NCBI GenBank assembly: GCA_965263205.1
Contig: CBDHHF010000034.1
Location: 310,001-374,000 of the forward strand
Reading direction: 5' to 3'
Source: JBCCIM01 sp965263205
Lineage (GTDB): Bacteria; Bacteroidota; Rhodothermia; Rhodothermales; JAHQVL01
Length of the DNA stretch: 64,000 nucleotides
In this document: positions 8,501 to 16,759 of the stretch, piece after piece
Layout: the number at the start of each line of letters is the position of its first letter
How positions within the stretch are numbered: position 1 is the first letter of the stretch
The notes under the pieces: model-generated
What the model was told of the DNA's origin: nothing
Seen by the model: the letters and a program-made list of their open reading frames with translations, nothing else
Databases searched by the model: none
Position numbers and translations under genes: made by a program

Positions 8501-10491
8501 GCCACTTTACCGTAGATCAATCGGTTACCCAGACGGGCTGGACCCAGCAGGCCCGCTTCTTCGAAAACAACGAAACCGATTCTTTCCTCCGGTGGGATAA
8601 CGATACCTCCAGTTGGGTCTTCTCAGAATTCAAAGTAGATGTGCGTTCAACCGCAGAGCGCGGCGCCGGCTTTGAGAAAGGCCAGTTTATCGTAAACGGC
8701 ACACGCTTTTTGGGTGTCACCTTGGGATACGGCGTACTGGTATTGGATGGCCTCACCGGTGAACTGAAAGATTATGCGTCCTTCCCAACATACACGATCA
8801 GCGAAGATCTTGAGGAACGGTTTGATACCGACTCAACCCGTGCCGTCGCCGACTTGACCGAGATGTTAACCAATCTCGATACGGGCGATTACCTCTTTGT
8901 ACGCACCCGCCACCTGGGAAATCTGAGCGGCCCCACCATCCAGGAAGAAGTCAAACAGTTATTCAGAGATGTGGGTAGCCAGGAAATTGATGGCCTTACA
9001 TACAGCCATTTGTGGCTGATGACCACACGCGTGGGCTTTCCAAACGAAACCATGGAGTGGGTTGAGCCACCAGCCACAGGCGCCACCAACGAAATAGCGC
9101 AAGACACCACGTTATTTTTCAACCAGTCTGCCGGCTATACCAAGTCGCCGCCCATAGGCCCGGCAAGTACCTGGCGCACACTAAGCGGTGCAGTCACGCT
9201 CCCTAACATGGATAGCGATGTACGCATTAATGTCATCGACCCTGAAAACGGCCAGACACTTCTCGAAGACATCCAGTTACCCGGCCCCATCGACTTGAGC
9301 AGCATCGACGCGAGCGTACAACCCTACGTGCAACTCGAAGCCAACGTGGTCGACTCTTCCCAGGCCAGTACACCGCAGCTTGACGCGTGGACAGTGTTTT
9401 TTGAGCCGACCGTTGAACTGGCAATCGACCCTGCAGCTACAACGTTTTCAGCAGACACCCTGGCGGTGGCCCAAACGCTGGACATCGCTACCGCTGTCAC
9501 GAACCTTTCTACACAATCGGCTCTGTTGGCAACGCTAACCTACACGCTGACAAACGCGCAGAATGAAGAGTCTGTGCTGGCGCAGGACACGCTGCGCGAT
9601 ATAAGTCCGGGTGCACAATTCCAGTCCACGTTGCAGGTTGAAACCACGGACCTGGCCGGCACGAACCGCATTCGCATTGCACTCGATCAACCGGGAGTTG
9701 TGGAGCCATTCTCGCTCAACAATGTGCTGATCCGCGAGTTTGTTGTCTTGTCGGATAATGAAGAGCCGATGCTGGAGGTCCTCATCGACAGTGAAATGTT
9801 GCCGGCTGATTTCCAGCCCGTCCAAAACCTGCAGGACCCGGCGCTGCCGTTTGTCTCCACACAGCCAACCATTGAACTCACAATCACCGACGATGGCGCG
9901 TTTCAATTGTTAAACGACACAAGCCTCGTACAGCTTGAACTGGATGACGTAACCATCCATTTCTCTGATCCGCAAGTACAGTTTGAACCCGGGACGCAGG
10001 AGAAAAACGAAGCGCGTGTCATTTACACGCCCGATCTAACGGGCCGCGACACAACCCATACCTTGTTTGCACGGGTCTTCGACCCGGCCGGCAACGAGGC
10101 TGATAACAGCCCGTACCAGGTACACTTCCGGGTCCAGTCTGCCTTTGAAATCGAGTCGCTTTACCCGTATCCCAATCCGATGCATACCGCAACCACGTTT
10201 GCATTCAGGTTGCGGGGGGATGAAGCCATGCAGGCAGACGACTTCCGGATCCGCATTTTCACCCTCTCGGGCCGGCTGATCAAAGAGTTTGACCTCATCG
10301 AAGATCCCGGCCTCCTCGAAATACCAGGCCTCCGTATTGGCTGGAACAAGCTCCCCTGGGATGGGCGAGATGCAGATGGTGACCGGGTAGCCCCCGGCGT
10401 CTATCTCTACAAAGTGTTCCTGAGCGCGGCAGGAGAATCTCTGGACGTCAATAACAGCTCAAGCGTTGAAAAAATTGTCGTCCTCCGCTAA
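5545..10491 (+). CDS. C25 (gingipain/PorU-type) cysteine peptidase with T9SS sorting domain
   Basis: A 1648-residue secreted protein. The ATG at 5545 is preferred to an upstream start at 5467 because it gives a proper signal peptide (hydrophobic FPCFCALLFSTSAYSQ). The order is: PorU/gingipain N-domain (residues 40-400; LAVLEDGIYQVSGAEL), C25 catalytic domain (about 418-768), CARDB-like domains (about 795-890 and 1308-1400), Ig/Fn3-like modules, and a C-terminal T9SS type A sorting domain (about 1536-1648; YPYPNPMHT ... GVYLYKVFL). The catalytic dyad is His641 in YFGHSAAD and Cys671 in SMGCNTGN. It could be the T9SS sortase PorU itself or a PorU-like substrate; it is longer than P. gingivalis PorU (about 1160). 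GT2 overlaps its 3' end. Confidence 0.85.
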   Translation: MSIISSQAILKIAARISFPCFCALLFSTSAYSQTNTFDPAWINQGNTYAKLAVLEDGIYQVSGAELGSAGVNLNEIDPATLKIFHKGQEIPLWLEGGTNPTLQETDTFLFAGTRNDGAEEAWAYDDDPSRQGSTYFSLFSDTTWYWVTWSGDAGLRYTDTDPNQALTNPAATASFRDTLHIEEDNLYYFGDSDDAAQPEYTRGEGYFGWLISHLDTNPIAESFELDLVDPAASTDSLVVTVRLSSGSAPQHLVSLQLEADGSPIACATCSDEVTWSGYAYRDLRIALPQNLVVGATTLNAVVTSDNSFNSIPNRVFIDWVEAAYTRNTVLTSAQLSVAFDTDAARTIRVTNQGTAPLTALNPLDSRRFILAQEAGNTYAFNDAASGPATYAISDTNGFLSPADIRVRAGIDLATPQGAVDYLIITTPALTASATALANYRQQADGYATRIVNQYDIFDQFDYGRPTPLAVRRFVHATQDWPEPPEFVMFWGDILRPEDNRARRQLFPWEVISFGYAPADGWFGMQKDGPLDWLERPAIGRIPIRDNETGAFFVEKIGNYEDAPVAAWQKRLLLLVGGQTQFEQARLRSHALSWGEHATGLPTGMDTLRFFKTASDPLDPTFQDALNDAFKEGASWVSYFGHSAADTWEIVTEAPEDYDNADRLPVVLSMGCNTGNFAGGRFELTDRLVYGERLVLASMNGAIAHWGSSSASTIDQPAQLTNELHQVVFQDTIRVLGRALVEAKRRFVTSRSQTASVYNVLLQYGLIGDPATRVRIADKPEFQTSTDGIEVTPLTPVPADGNVTVETAIRNWGLLPTDSVDVQLTHISPSGAEEAISKKILPRLREEAVQFSVPIGNPDIGDNTFQVAIDPVNVFEEVDELNNVAAKNHTVFSAGLALISPADFALVSALQPTLLVSLATNDATTRTISFEVDTVPSFDSPARQQGEAATTGAVATWQVGTPLTDKVAYYWRARINSSDQSGVWQNGHFTVDQSVTQTGWTQQARFFENNETDSFLRWDNDTSSWVFSEFKVDVRSTAERGAGFEKGQFIVNGTRFLGVTLGYGVLVLDGLTGELKDYASFPTYTISEDLEERFDTDSTRAVADLTEMLTNLDTGDYLFVRTRHLGNLSGPTIQEEVKQLFRDVGSQEIDGLTYSHLWLMTTRVGFPNETMEWVEPPATGATNEIAQDTTLFFNQSAGYTKSPPIGPASTWRTLSGAVTLPNMDSDVRINVIDPENGQTLLEDIQLPGPIDLSSIDASVQPYVQLEANVVDSSQASTPQLDAWTVFFEPTVELAIDPAATTFSADTLAVAQTLDIATAVTNLSTQSALLATLTYTLTNAQNEESVLAQDTLRDISPGAQFQSTLQVETTDLAGTNRIRIALDQPGVVEPFSLNNVLIREFVVLSDNEEPMLEVLIDSEMLPADFQPVQNLQDPALPFVSTQPTIELTITDDGAFQLLNDTSLVQLELDDVTIHFSDPQVQFEPGTQEKNEARVIYTPDLTGRDTTHTLFARVFDPAGNEADNSPYQVHFRVQSAFEIESLYPYPNPMHTATTFAFRLRGDEAMQADDFRIRIFTLSGRLIKEFDLIEDPGLLEIPGLRIGWNKLPWDGRDADGDRVAPGVYLYKVFLSAAGESLDVNNSSSVEKIVVLR

Positions 10492-11410
10492 CCCTCCCAA
10501 AATCAGTGTGCTCATTGGCACACGAAACAGGCCACGTTTGCTGCAACGCTGCGTCAAAAGCGTGGTGATGCAGACCTATGACAATGTTGAAATCATTGTC
10601 CTGGATGATGCCTCAACCCCGGCCATCGAAGCAAATATTATCCAGGCAATCGCCGGCGAAATCCAGGTAACCTGTTTGCGGGCTGAAGAACAATTGGGCC
10701 TGAACGCCGTCCGCAATCAATTGCTGGCTGCTGCTGCTGGCGATATTTTTTTCATTATCGATGACGATGCGTTTTTCGACGACAACACAGCTTTAACGCA
10801 AGTCGCTGAAGCGTTTGCCGGCACCTCACCTCCGGGTATCATCGCTACAAAAATCATGGATGCGCGTGGTGGCAGCATCCGCCCGCTGACACCCCATACC
10901 CGACGGCATATCCGTCAAAATGCTGCCATTCTCGATGAGCCACACCGCATCTCCTACTTCCTTGGTGGTGCACACGGTATTCGGCGCGATGTTATTGAAA
11001 AATGCGGCAACTTCGATGAAGTGCTGATGTACGGCCTCGATGAAATTGAATTATCCTACCGTGCCCTGGGCGCCGATTTCCACATCGCGTACCGCCCGGG
11101 TATCGTAGTACATCACCAGCCTCCACCGCCGGCAAATGATGCGCCGGCCATCGCCCCCTGGCGCCTGTATTACCTCACGCGTAATCGCATTCTATTTGCC
11201 TATAAACATCTCCCCATGCCGTATGCACTGACCTATGTGCCGGCGTGGCTGAGTTGGTACGGATACCAGGCGCTTACAGCCGGGCTCTTTGGTACGTATA
11301 TCAAAGGCATCCGCGACGGTATCAAAACCTTGAAAGCGATCCAACGCCGGCCCATTAATGATGCAACAATCGCTTATTTAAAAGCCAATTATGGCCGATT
11401 ATGGCGCTAG
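10466..11410 (+). CDS. Family 2 glycosyltransferase
   Basis: A 314-residue GT2 enzyme beginning at a TTG that lies 26 bp inside the peptidase gene; a second TTG (10475) or GTG (10506) is possible. The GT-A core has KISVLIGTRNRPRLLQRC, LDDAS and the metal motif IIDDDAFFDD. GGAHGIRRDVIEKCGNFDE and the GLDEIELSYRAL segment resemble the ED-type acceptor region of rhamnosyl/galactosyl transferases. A hydrophobic stretch near residue 250 may touch the membrane. Overlap with the peptidase indicates translational coupling; possibly it glycosylates secreted or surface material. The acceptor is not deducible. Confidence 0.88.
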   Translation: MKKLSSSANPPKISVLIGTRNRPRLLQRCVKSVVMQTYDNVEIIVLDDASTPAIEANIIQAIAGEIQVTCLRAEEQLGLNAVRNQLLAAAAGDIFFIIDDDAFFDDNTALTQVAEAFAGTSPPGIIATKIMDARGGSIRPLTPHTRRHIRQNAAILDEPHRISYFLGGAHGIRRDVIEKCGNFDEVLMYGLDEIELSYRALGADFHIAYRPGIVVHHQPPPPANDAPAIAPWRLYYLTRNRILFAYKHLPMPYALTYVPAWLSWYGYQALTAGLFGTYIKGIRDGIKTLKAIQRRPINDATIAYLKANYGRLWR

Positions 11411-11589
11411 GAATGTTCAGCGCCACAGGCCGATTGCAACGAGATTTAGATATCTTTTTGCCACCCGAACCATTCCTGGGGTTTAACGGTTAATGGTCGA
11501 CTATTGGTTGTAATGCAATTGTATCATAGGCATTGTCTTAAGACTGTTGACAATAGACCTTTCTCTTCAAAGCAAGTCTTTATAAATAA

Positions 11590-12663
11590 ATGATTTATGC
11601 AGTTATCATGGCCGGCGGCATTGGGAGCCGTTTCTGGCCGCGTAGCCGAAAGGCCACCCCAAAACAATTTTTGAACGTCTTTGGGGACGCAACGCTGATC
11701 CAGAACACGGTAGCGCGCCTGAACGGACTCGTGCCACCTGAGCGTTGCCTCATTGTGACGCACGAGCGTTATGTAGAGCAAACACAGCAGCAGTTGCCGG
11801 CTGTGCCGCCAGAAAATATCCTGGCAGAACCGGTCAGCCGCAATACGGCACCTTGTATTGCTTATGCCGCCATGAAACTGAAGGCGATGGATCCTGATGC
11901 AACGATGATTGTGTTGCCGGCGGATCATCTGATCAAAAACGTCGCACAGTTCCATAAAATCCTGAACACAGCCATCGACAAGGCGCAGGAGAAAGATGCG
12001 CTTGTGACCATCGGTATCGCACCGACGCACCCTGAGACGGGATACGGCTACATCCAGTTTAACGGCTCCACCGATATGGACGAAGCGCCGGCTGCATACG
12101 AGGTGAAAACTTTTGCGGAGAAACCCGACCTGCCAACAGCTGAAAGCTTCCTGGATTCGGGCGACTTCCTCTGGAATAGCGGCATGTTCATCTGGCGAGC
12201 GGATACCATCCTCAACCAGCTCAGCACCCATCTACCCGAAGCATACGAAGCGTTTGAGCCATTGCAAGATGCACTGGGCACAGACCAGGAGCACGATGTG
12301 CTTGTCAAATCATTCCAGTCTTGTCCGCATATTTCCATCGACTACGGTGTCATGGAGCGTGCATCAAATGTCCATGTCGTACCCGGTTCTTTTGGCTGGA
12401 GCGATGTAGGCGACTGGCGCGCGGTGTATGGCTTGAGCGACAAAAACGAGCACGGTAACGCGGTGCACGGCAACGTCATCATGCACGACTCCAGCCGGTG
12501 CCTTGTGCAAAGCAACGATCGACTTGTAGTGCTGGTAGGTATCCATGATGCCATGGTTGTCGACACCCAGGACGCCGTATTGATTTGCAATAAAGAGAGT
12601 GCACAGCAGGTTAAAAACGTAGTAGATTACCTGCACGCGCACCAGCTTGAAGAGTTTGTTTAG
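11590..12663 (+). CDS. manC: Mannose-1-phosphate guanylyltransferase
   Basis: A 357-residue nucleotidyltransferase making GDP-mannose from mannose 1-phosphate and GTP, feeding mannosylated glycans and GDP-fucose-type sugars. The N-terminal signature MAGGIGSRFWPRSR and the PKQFL motif are intact, followed by SRNTAPCIAYAA, LPADHLI, GYGYIQ and FAEKP. This is the short form without the C-terminal phosphomannose isomerase domain found in enteric ManC. No clear Shine-Dalgarno precedes the ATG. It is followed by a dispersed repeat and a strong terminator, and its position beside glycosyltransferases supports a glycan precursor role. Confidence 0.95.
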   Translation: MIYAVIMAGGIGSRFWPRSRKATPKQFLNVFGDATLIQNTVARLNGLVPPERCLIVTHERYVEQTQQQLPAVPPENILAEPVSRNTAPCIAYAAMKLKAMDPDATMIVLPADHLIKNVAQFHKILNTAIDKAQEKDALVTIGIAPTHPETGYGYIQFNGSTDMDEAPAAYEVKTFAEKPDLPTAESFLDSGDFLWNSGMFIWRADTILNQLSTHLPEAYEAFEPLQDALGTDQEHDVLVKSFQSCPHISIDYGVMERASNVHVVPGSFGWSDVGDWRAVYGLSDKNEHGNAVHGNVIMHDSSRCLVQSNDRLVVLVGIHDAMVVDTQDAVLICNKESAQQVKNVVDYLHAHQLEEFV

Positions 12664-12675
12664 GCAAACATTTCA

Positions 12676-12716
12676 TGTTTGCTGTTGAAGGTTGCAGGTT
12701 ACAGGTTGAAGGTTTT
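12676..12716 (+). repeat. Dispersed intergenic repeat, tail module (copy A)
   Basis: Begins TGTTTGCTGTTGAAGG and continues TTGCAGGTTACAGGTTGAAGG just after manC. It matches the tail of the elements at 12881, 54551, 56090 and 62626. It has no hairpin module on its left and faces copy B in inverted orientation. Confidence 0.75.
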
Positions 12717-12778
12717 TTGCCTTAAACCATGAGCGTGATTGATGTAGATAGACACCACGGATCGTTCTTGGTGTAATA

Positions 12779-12826
12779 AAAAAGGAATTTCGGCTTTGGT
12801 GATACACCGAGCCGAAATTCCTTTTT
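12779..12826. terminator. Bidirectional terminator between manC and the sugar dehydrogenase
   Basis: A perfect 17-bp stem (12779-12795 with 12810-12826) built on AAGGAATTTCGGCT, loop of 14 bases, with A and T tracts at the two ends. It serves both convergent genes. Confidence 0.92.
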
Positions 12827-12880
12827 AAGTTTTGGCCTTGTCTGCATAAACAGGAGCAGACACAAGGAATCAGGTCAATC

Positions 12881-12945
12881 AACCTTCAACCTGTAACCTG
12901 CAACTTTCAACTGCAAACACGTCAATCCAACAGGATTGACGTGTT
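12881..12945 (-). repeat. Dispersed intergenic repeat, full element (copy B)
   Basis: On the minus strand: a 13-bp hairpin (12916-12928 with 12933-12945, loop of 4) built on GGATTGACGTGTT, followed by GTTTGCAGTTGAAAGTTGC and AGGTTACAGGTTGAAGG. Same family as copies at 54551, 56090, 56247 and 62626. It lies 5 bp from the end of the sugar dehydrogenase gene, so the hairpin may also help end that transcript. Confidence 0.8.
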
Positions 12946-12949
12946 GCAC

Positions 12950-14119
12950 CTAGCCGTTGTCAGGTACCAGGCGAACGATGCGGCCCGGGCTGTCTTCGAT
13001 GGCGATGTAGAGATAACCGTCGGGACCGGTAGCTACGTCGCGGGGGCGACCACCTGTTTCGTAGAATTCCTCTTCGTGTGTCCGGCTGCTGCCATCAACA
13101 GTAATGCGGTGAATTCGTCCAAATCGAAGCGAGGCAACAAAGATGCTATTTTTCCAGTCGGGAAATGCATCACCACTATAAAACTCCATGCCGCACGTGG
13201 CAATAGAAGGCACCCAGTAGTGTGCCGGCTGCTCCATGCCCTCTTTCTCGGTGATGTCTGAGATGATCTCATCGTTATAGTTGATGCCATACGTAATCAC
13301 GGGCCAACCATAATTCAGACCTTTCTCAACGCGATTCAACTCATCACCGCCTTTCGGTCCATGCTCAACATTCCAGATGCTGCCATCTTCGGGATGTACC
13401 GCAAGACCCTGAGGATTCCGGTGGCCAAACGACCAGATGGACGCCTCTGCATGCAGCACATTGTAAAACGGATTGTCTTCAGGAATACGACCATCATCGT
13501 GCAGGCGGTGCACTTTACCGTTCGACCGGCTGAGCAACTGTGCGTCGTTCATCATGCCACGGTCGCCAATGGAGAAGTACAGGTAGCCATCGTTATCGAA
13601 TACAATACGAGAGCCAAAATGATGAGGCCGGCCGGTGAAGACCTCTACGGGTGCACTGTAGATCATCTCGTGATTAACAAGCGCCATCCCTTCAAGACGG
13701 GCACGCGAAATTGCGGTCCAACCGATTGGCTTGTTGTCTTCGTCTAGCCGCTTTTCAGCGTAGGCCAGGTAAATCCAGCCATTTTCATCATAGTCAGGAT
13801 GCAGTTGCACATCAAGCAATCCCCCCTGGCCGCATACACACACTTCGGGTACACCACTGATGGGATCGGAAACACTACCATCTGTATCTACAATCCGAAG
13901 ATGGCCAACTTTTTCAGTGACGAGGAGCCGGCCATCGGGCAGGAAGTCCATTCCCCAGGGTGAATCGAGGCCAGTTGCATAGGCCTCTTCTTTGAATCCG
14001 TTAGGTTTATCTGGATCATCGGACTGCACAAAGCTGGGAGCGGCAATCAACAAACACAAGCCGGCCAGCAAGGTCGACATCGTAATTTTGTTTACTGCGT
14101 GTACGTTGCAAAATTTCAT
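12950..14119 (-). CDS. PQQ-type aldose sugar dehydrogenase (GSDH family), secreted
   Basis: A six-bladed beta-propeller of the glucose/sorbosone dehydrogenase family, about 390 residues, oxidising aldose sugars in the periplasm with PQQ. The ATG at 14119 is chosen because it gives a signal peptide (STLLAGLCLLIAAPSFVQS); the longer reading to 14224 adds a non-signal stretch. Family marks are GLDSPWGMDFLPDGRLLVTE, CGQGGLLDVQLHPDY, FGHRNPQGLAVHP and EHGPKGGDELN. It is divergent from the TetR gene, and its promoter overlaps the TetR operators' region. No PQQ synthesis genes are in the window, so the cofactor may be imported. Confidence 0.88.
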   Translation of the reverse strand: MKFCNVHAVNKITMSTLLAGLCLLIAAPSFVQSDDPDKPNGFKEEAYATGLDSPWGMDFLPDGRLLVTEKVGHLRIVDTDGSVSDPISGVPEVCVCGQGGLLDVQLHPDYDENGWIYLAYAEKRLDEDNKPIGWTAISRARLEGMALVNHEMIYSAPVEVFTGRPHHFGSRIVFDNDGYLYFSIGDRGMMNDAQLLSRSNGKVHRLHDDGRIPEDNPFYNVLHAEASIWSFGHRNPQGLAVHPEDGSIWNVEHGPKGGDELNRVEKGLNYGWPVITYGINYNDEIISDITEKEGMEQPAHYWVPSIATCGMEFYSGDAFPDWKNSIFVASLRFGRIHRITVDGSSRTHEEEFYETGGRPRDVATGPDGYLYIAIEDSPGRIVRLVPDNG

Positions 14120-14294
14120 TATATCTGTGGATTTTGATGAGCACGTGCTGCCTGGGAGCCATACGGATGCCGGCAACAATCTGGTGGTAAAATTAGCAAA
14201 TCTTGCGATGAATTTCGAATGCACGAAACTGGAAGCGGTTTCACGAATTTCTTCGTCTCATCTTCAAGGATCGTATGCATCAAATCCAAAAGAG

Positions 14295-14328
14295 TGACGT
14301 AGTCGTCAACATGTGACCCGTCGGTCAC
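14295..14328. promoter_or_regulatory. Two tandem palindromes, candidate TetR operators
   Basis: TGACGTAGTCGTCA (14295-14308) and TGACCCGTCGGTCA (14314-14327) are both TGAC-N6-GTCA, with centres 19 bp apart. They lie 35-68 bases upstream of the TTG start of the TetR gene and about 175 bases upstream of the divergent dehydrogenase. Paired identical half-sites beside a TetR gene are typical of autoregulation. Confidence 0.6.
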
Positions 14329-14362
14329 TTTTCTCGATTTACCGATTACATCCACTCTTATT

Positions 14363-15040
14363 TTGCAGCCATCCATCTCCAGAAAAGAACGCGAGCGTCT
14401 GGTACGCCGCATGGCTATCCTGGACGCCGCACAGGCTGAGTTTGCCGAAAAAGGATACGGAAGAGCGAAGTTGGAAGACATTGCCCGACGCGCTGAATTT
14501 GGCAAAGGTACGCTCTACAACTATTTCAAAGGCGGCAAGCGCGGGATGCTCTTTGCCATTTTTGACAAGTTGTACGAAGACATGATTGCGTTGATTACCT
14601 CATCGCTCTCTCCCGAACTCATTTCGAAGACTTCATTTAGGCAAGCCTTCTATGACTACACGGTGTCATGTCTGAGCTTTTACTTGGCGCGCAAGGAGCT
14701 CTTCCTGATTCTTGTCAAGGAAGCGCACCGGATGTGTTTTGGCGAAGACAAAGACAACGCTGCGTATTTCCGCAACCAGCAGGAGCGCGTTATCGATGCA
14801 CTCACCCAATCTGTACGCTACGCCATGGACCATGGCGAATTGCGCGTCTTGGACCCTAAAGCTGTAGCCCACATGATTTTGGGTAACATCCAGGGCTTGC
14901 AAGTGCACATGATCCTGGCAGCAGATGAAGAGCATATAGAGCATCGCGAACAGATTCTACCACCTGAAGAAGCTGCAACGTTTTTGACAACCATGTTGCT
15001 CGATGGCTTGATGCCACACAACACTCCAGACCAACCCTGA
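14363..15040 (+). CDS. TetR/AcrR family repressor of the efflux operon
   Basis: A 225-residue one-component regulator. The N-terminal helix-turn-helix is clear (AILDAAQAEFAEKGYG, then LEDIARRAEFGKGTLYNYF, residues 17-60). The C-terminal part is a variable all-helical ligand domain with several hydrophobic segments. The TTG at 14363 is chosen because the next ATG (14411) would remove the first HTH-domain helix. It is 20 bp ahead of a tolC-like gene and thus heads the TolC-adaptor-RND operon. Repression through the twin palindromes upstream, relieved by a pump substrate, is the likely circuit. Confidence 0.9.
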   Translation: MQPSISRKERERLVRRMAILDAAQAEFAEKGYGRAKLEDIARRAEFGKGTLYNYFKGGKRGMLFAIFDKLYEDMIALITSSLSPELISKTSFRQAFYDYTVSCLSFYLARKELFLILVKEAHRMCFGEDKDNAAYFRNQQERVIDALTQSVRYAMDHGELRVLDPKAVAHMILGNIQGLQVHMILAADEEHIEHREQILPPEEAATFLTTMLLDGLMPHNTPDQP

Positions 15041-15060
15041 CCTTCATAGCACGCACATAC

Positions 15061-16692
15061 ATGACAGCAACAAAGAAATACAAACGCAACCACCGGCATG
15101 TTCTCCGGATCTGGTCTGCGGCCCTCTTTGCCGCCCTGCTGATCGCTACGGGTATGAGCCCCACAACGGCTCGTGCACAAACCGAAGAATCGCTGGGACT
15201 TACGTTAGAAGAGGCGCTGCAGATTGCCTATGTCAACAGCTATCTTTTAAAAGATGCAAGGCTTGGCGTTGATGTAGCAAGCGCACAGGTAAGAGAGGGA
15301 CGAGGGCAGCTTTATCCCCAAATCGACGTAACGTCCAGTTATACGCGGAATGTCAAATTCCCTAATCCTTTTTCGGGAAGCTCGGCGAATAACTTGTTTT
15401 CCTCGCTTGGTTTCATCGACTGGCTTGCTTTCAACGAGCAGGCGCGGACAGATAATGATGCGGGCACAGATCCCCTGTCGTTTGTCGATTTTGCGCTCAG
15501 GCAGCAACAAGGATTGGAGGAAGCCGGCATTGTACTGAATGTGAGCGACAACCCGTTTGCCGTTCCAAATCAGATTGTCAGTGGCCTTTCGGTTTCACAA
15601 AAGCTGCTCGACTTCAGCGCATTTATCGCTGTAAAAGGCGCATCAAAATATGTAAAGGCCAGCAGCGAGCTCGCCCTTGAGCGGCAGGAGCAGTTGCTGA
15701 TCGACGATGTACGCGCTTCTTTCTACCAGGCCATGCTTGCCAGTGAGCGGTCGCATGTATCGGAGCAAAGCGTTGCTCGTACGCGCGAGACCGTGCAAGA
15801 GCTTGGCAAACAGGTTTCCCAGGGTGTCATGCCCAAGTTTCAACGACTCAGTGCTGAAGTAGAATTGGCCAACCTCGAAACCGCGTTTGTACAAACGCAG
15901 AATGCTGAACAAGCAGCACTGGATCAATTGAAAATGACCCTCGGTATTCCACTTGACCAACCCGTTCACCTCATTGGTGCATTGGAAGTGCAAGATATGG
16001 GGGCCTATCTCACGGTCAGCAGTGAAGACGCAGTCATGATTGCGTTGGAAAGACGACCTGATCTTGAGCAGATTCGCCTCAACATCGAATTGCAGAATAT
16101 CAATTCCCGCGTAACGCGCACAGGGTACCTGCCAACGCTTACTGCGTTTGCCAACTACAGCTACGTTGGAAATGTACCGGAGAACCGCACCTTCATCCTC
16201 ACCGATCCGAATGATCCTTTCTCCTTTTCGCAAGGCAGCAACGGTATTTTCAGCTCGAATTATTGGGATGAATCGTTTAGCATCGGCATCCGACTCAACT
16301 GGCGCCTTTTTGATGGATTCCAGACACGCGCTCGCTCCCAGCAGCAGCGTCTGGCAGCCGATCGCGCGAAGGTACAGTACAACCAGCAACTCCAGGGCAT
16401 CCGCCAGGAAGTCTCGCTGGCGCTTCGGAATCTTGAAGCCGCTCGCCGGCAAATCCTGAGCCAGGAGAAAAATGTCGACCGGGCTTCGCTCAACTACACG
16501 TTTGCGCAAAAACGATTGGAAGAAGGCGTATCGAGTCCGCTGGAAGAGCGCAACGCATCTGACCAACTCGATCAAAGCAAATTGAATTACCTGCAGGCCA
16601 TCCACGACTACCTGCGCGCACAGAGCGCGTTCGAAACGGCCGTTGGCATGCCGCTCTCTAAACCCGACGATTTTAACCTCGCTGCCCGCTAA
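15061..16692 (+). CDS. TolC-family outer membrane efflux protein
   Basis: A 543-residue outer membrane channel of a tripartite pump. It has a signal peptide ending near TTARAQ (about residue 40). Two TolC repeats follow: the first starts at LGLTLEEALQIAYVNSYLLKDA, the second near residue 320 (SSEDAVMIALERRPDLEQI). Long heptad-rich helices (ARQILSQEKNVDRASLNYTF) form the periplasmic barrel. The C-terminal motif SKLNYLQAIHDYLRAQSAFE is family-typical. It lies between tetR and the adaptor gene and is transcribed with them. Confidence 0.93.
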   Translation: MTATKKYKRNHRHVLRIWSAALFAALLIATGMSPTTARAQTEESLGLTLEEALQIAYVNSYLLKDARLGVDVASAQVREGRGQLYPQIDVTSSYTRNVKFPNPFSGSSANNLFSSLGFIDWLAFNEQARTDNDAGTDPLSFVDFALRQQQGLEEAGIVLNVSDNPFAVPNQIVSGLSVSQKLLDFSAFIAVKGASKYVKASSELALERQEQLLIDDVRASFYQAMLASERSHVSEQSVARTRETVQELGKQVSQGVMPKFQRLSAEVELANLETAFVQTQNAEQAALDQLKMTLGIPLDQPVHLIGALEVQDMGAYLTVSSEDAVMIALERRPDLEQIRLNIELQNINSRVTRTGYLPTLTAFANYSYVGNVPENRTFILTDPNDPFSFSQGSNGIFSSNYWDESFSIGIRLNWRLFDGFQTRARSQQQRLAADRAKVQYNQQLQGIRQEVSLALRNLEAARRQILSQEKNVDRASLNYTFAQKRLEEGVSSPLEERNASDQLDQSKLNYLQAIHDYLRAQSAFETAVGMPLSKPDDFNLAAR

Positions 16693-16759
16693 TTGCGGCA
16701 CTGCTTAATCGGCACTGGACAAACAACATTGCCCTCAATTCCTTCGAGGAAATTAGAAC

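Noticed and set aside
8258..8600. Plus- and minus-strand open frames inside the C25 peptidase and other long genes
   Set aside because: They are shadows of strongly supported genes in the correct frame.
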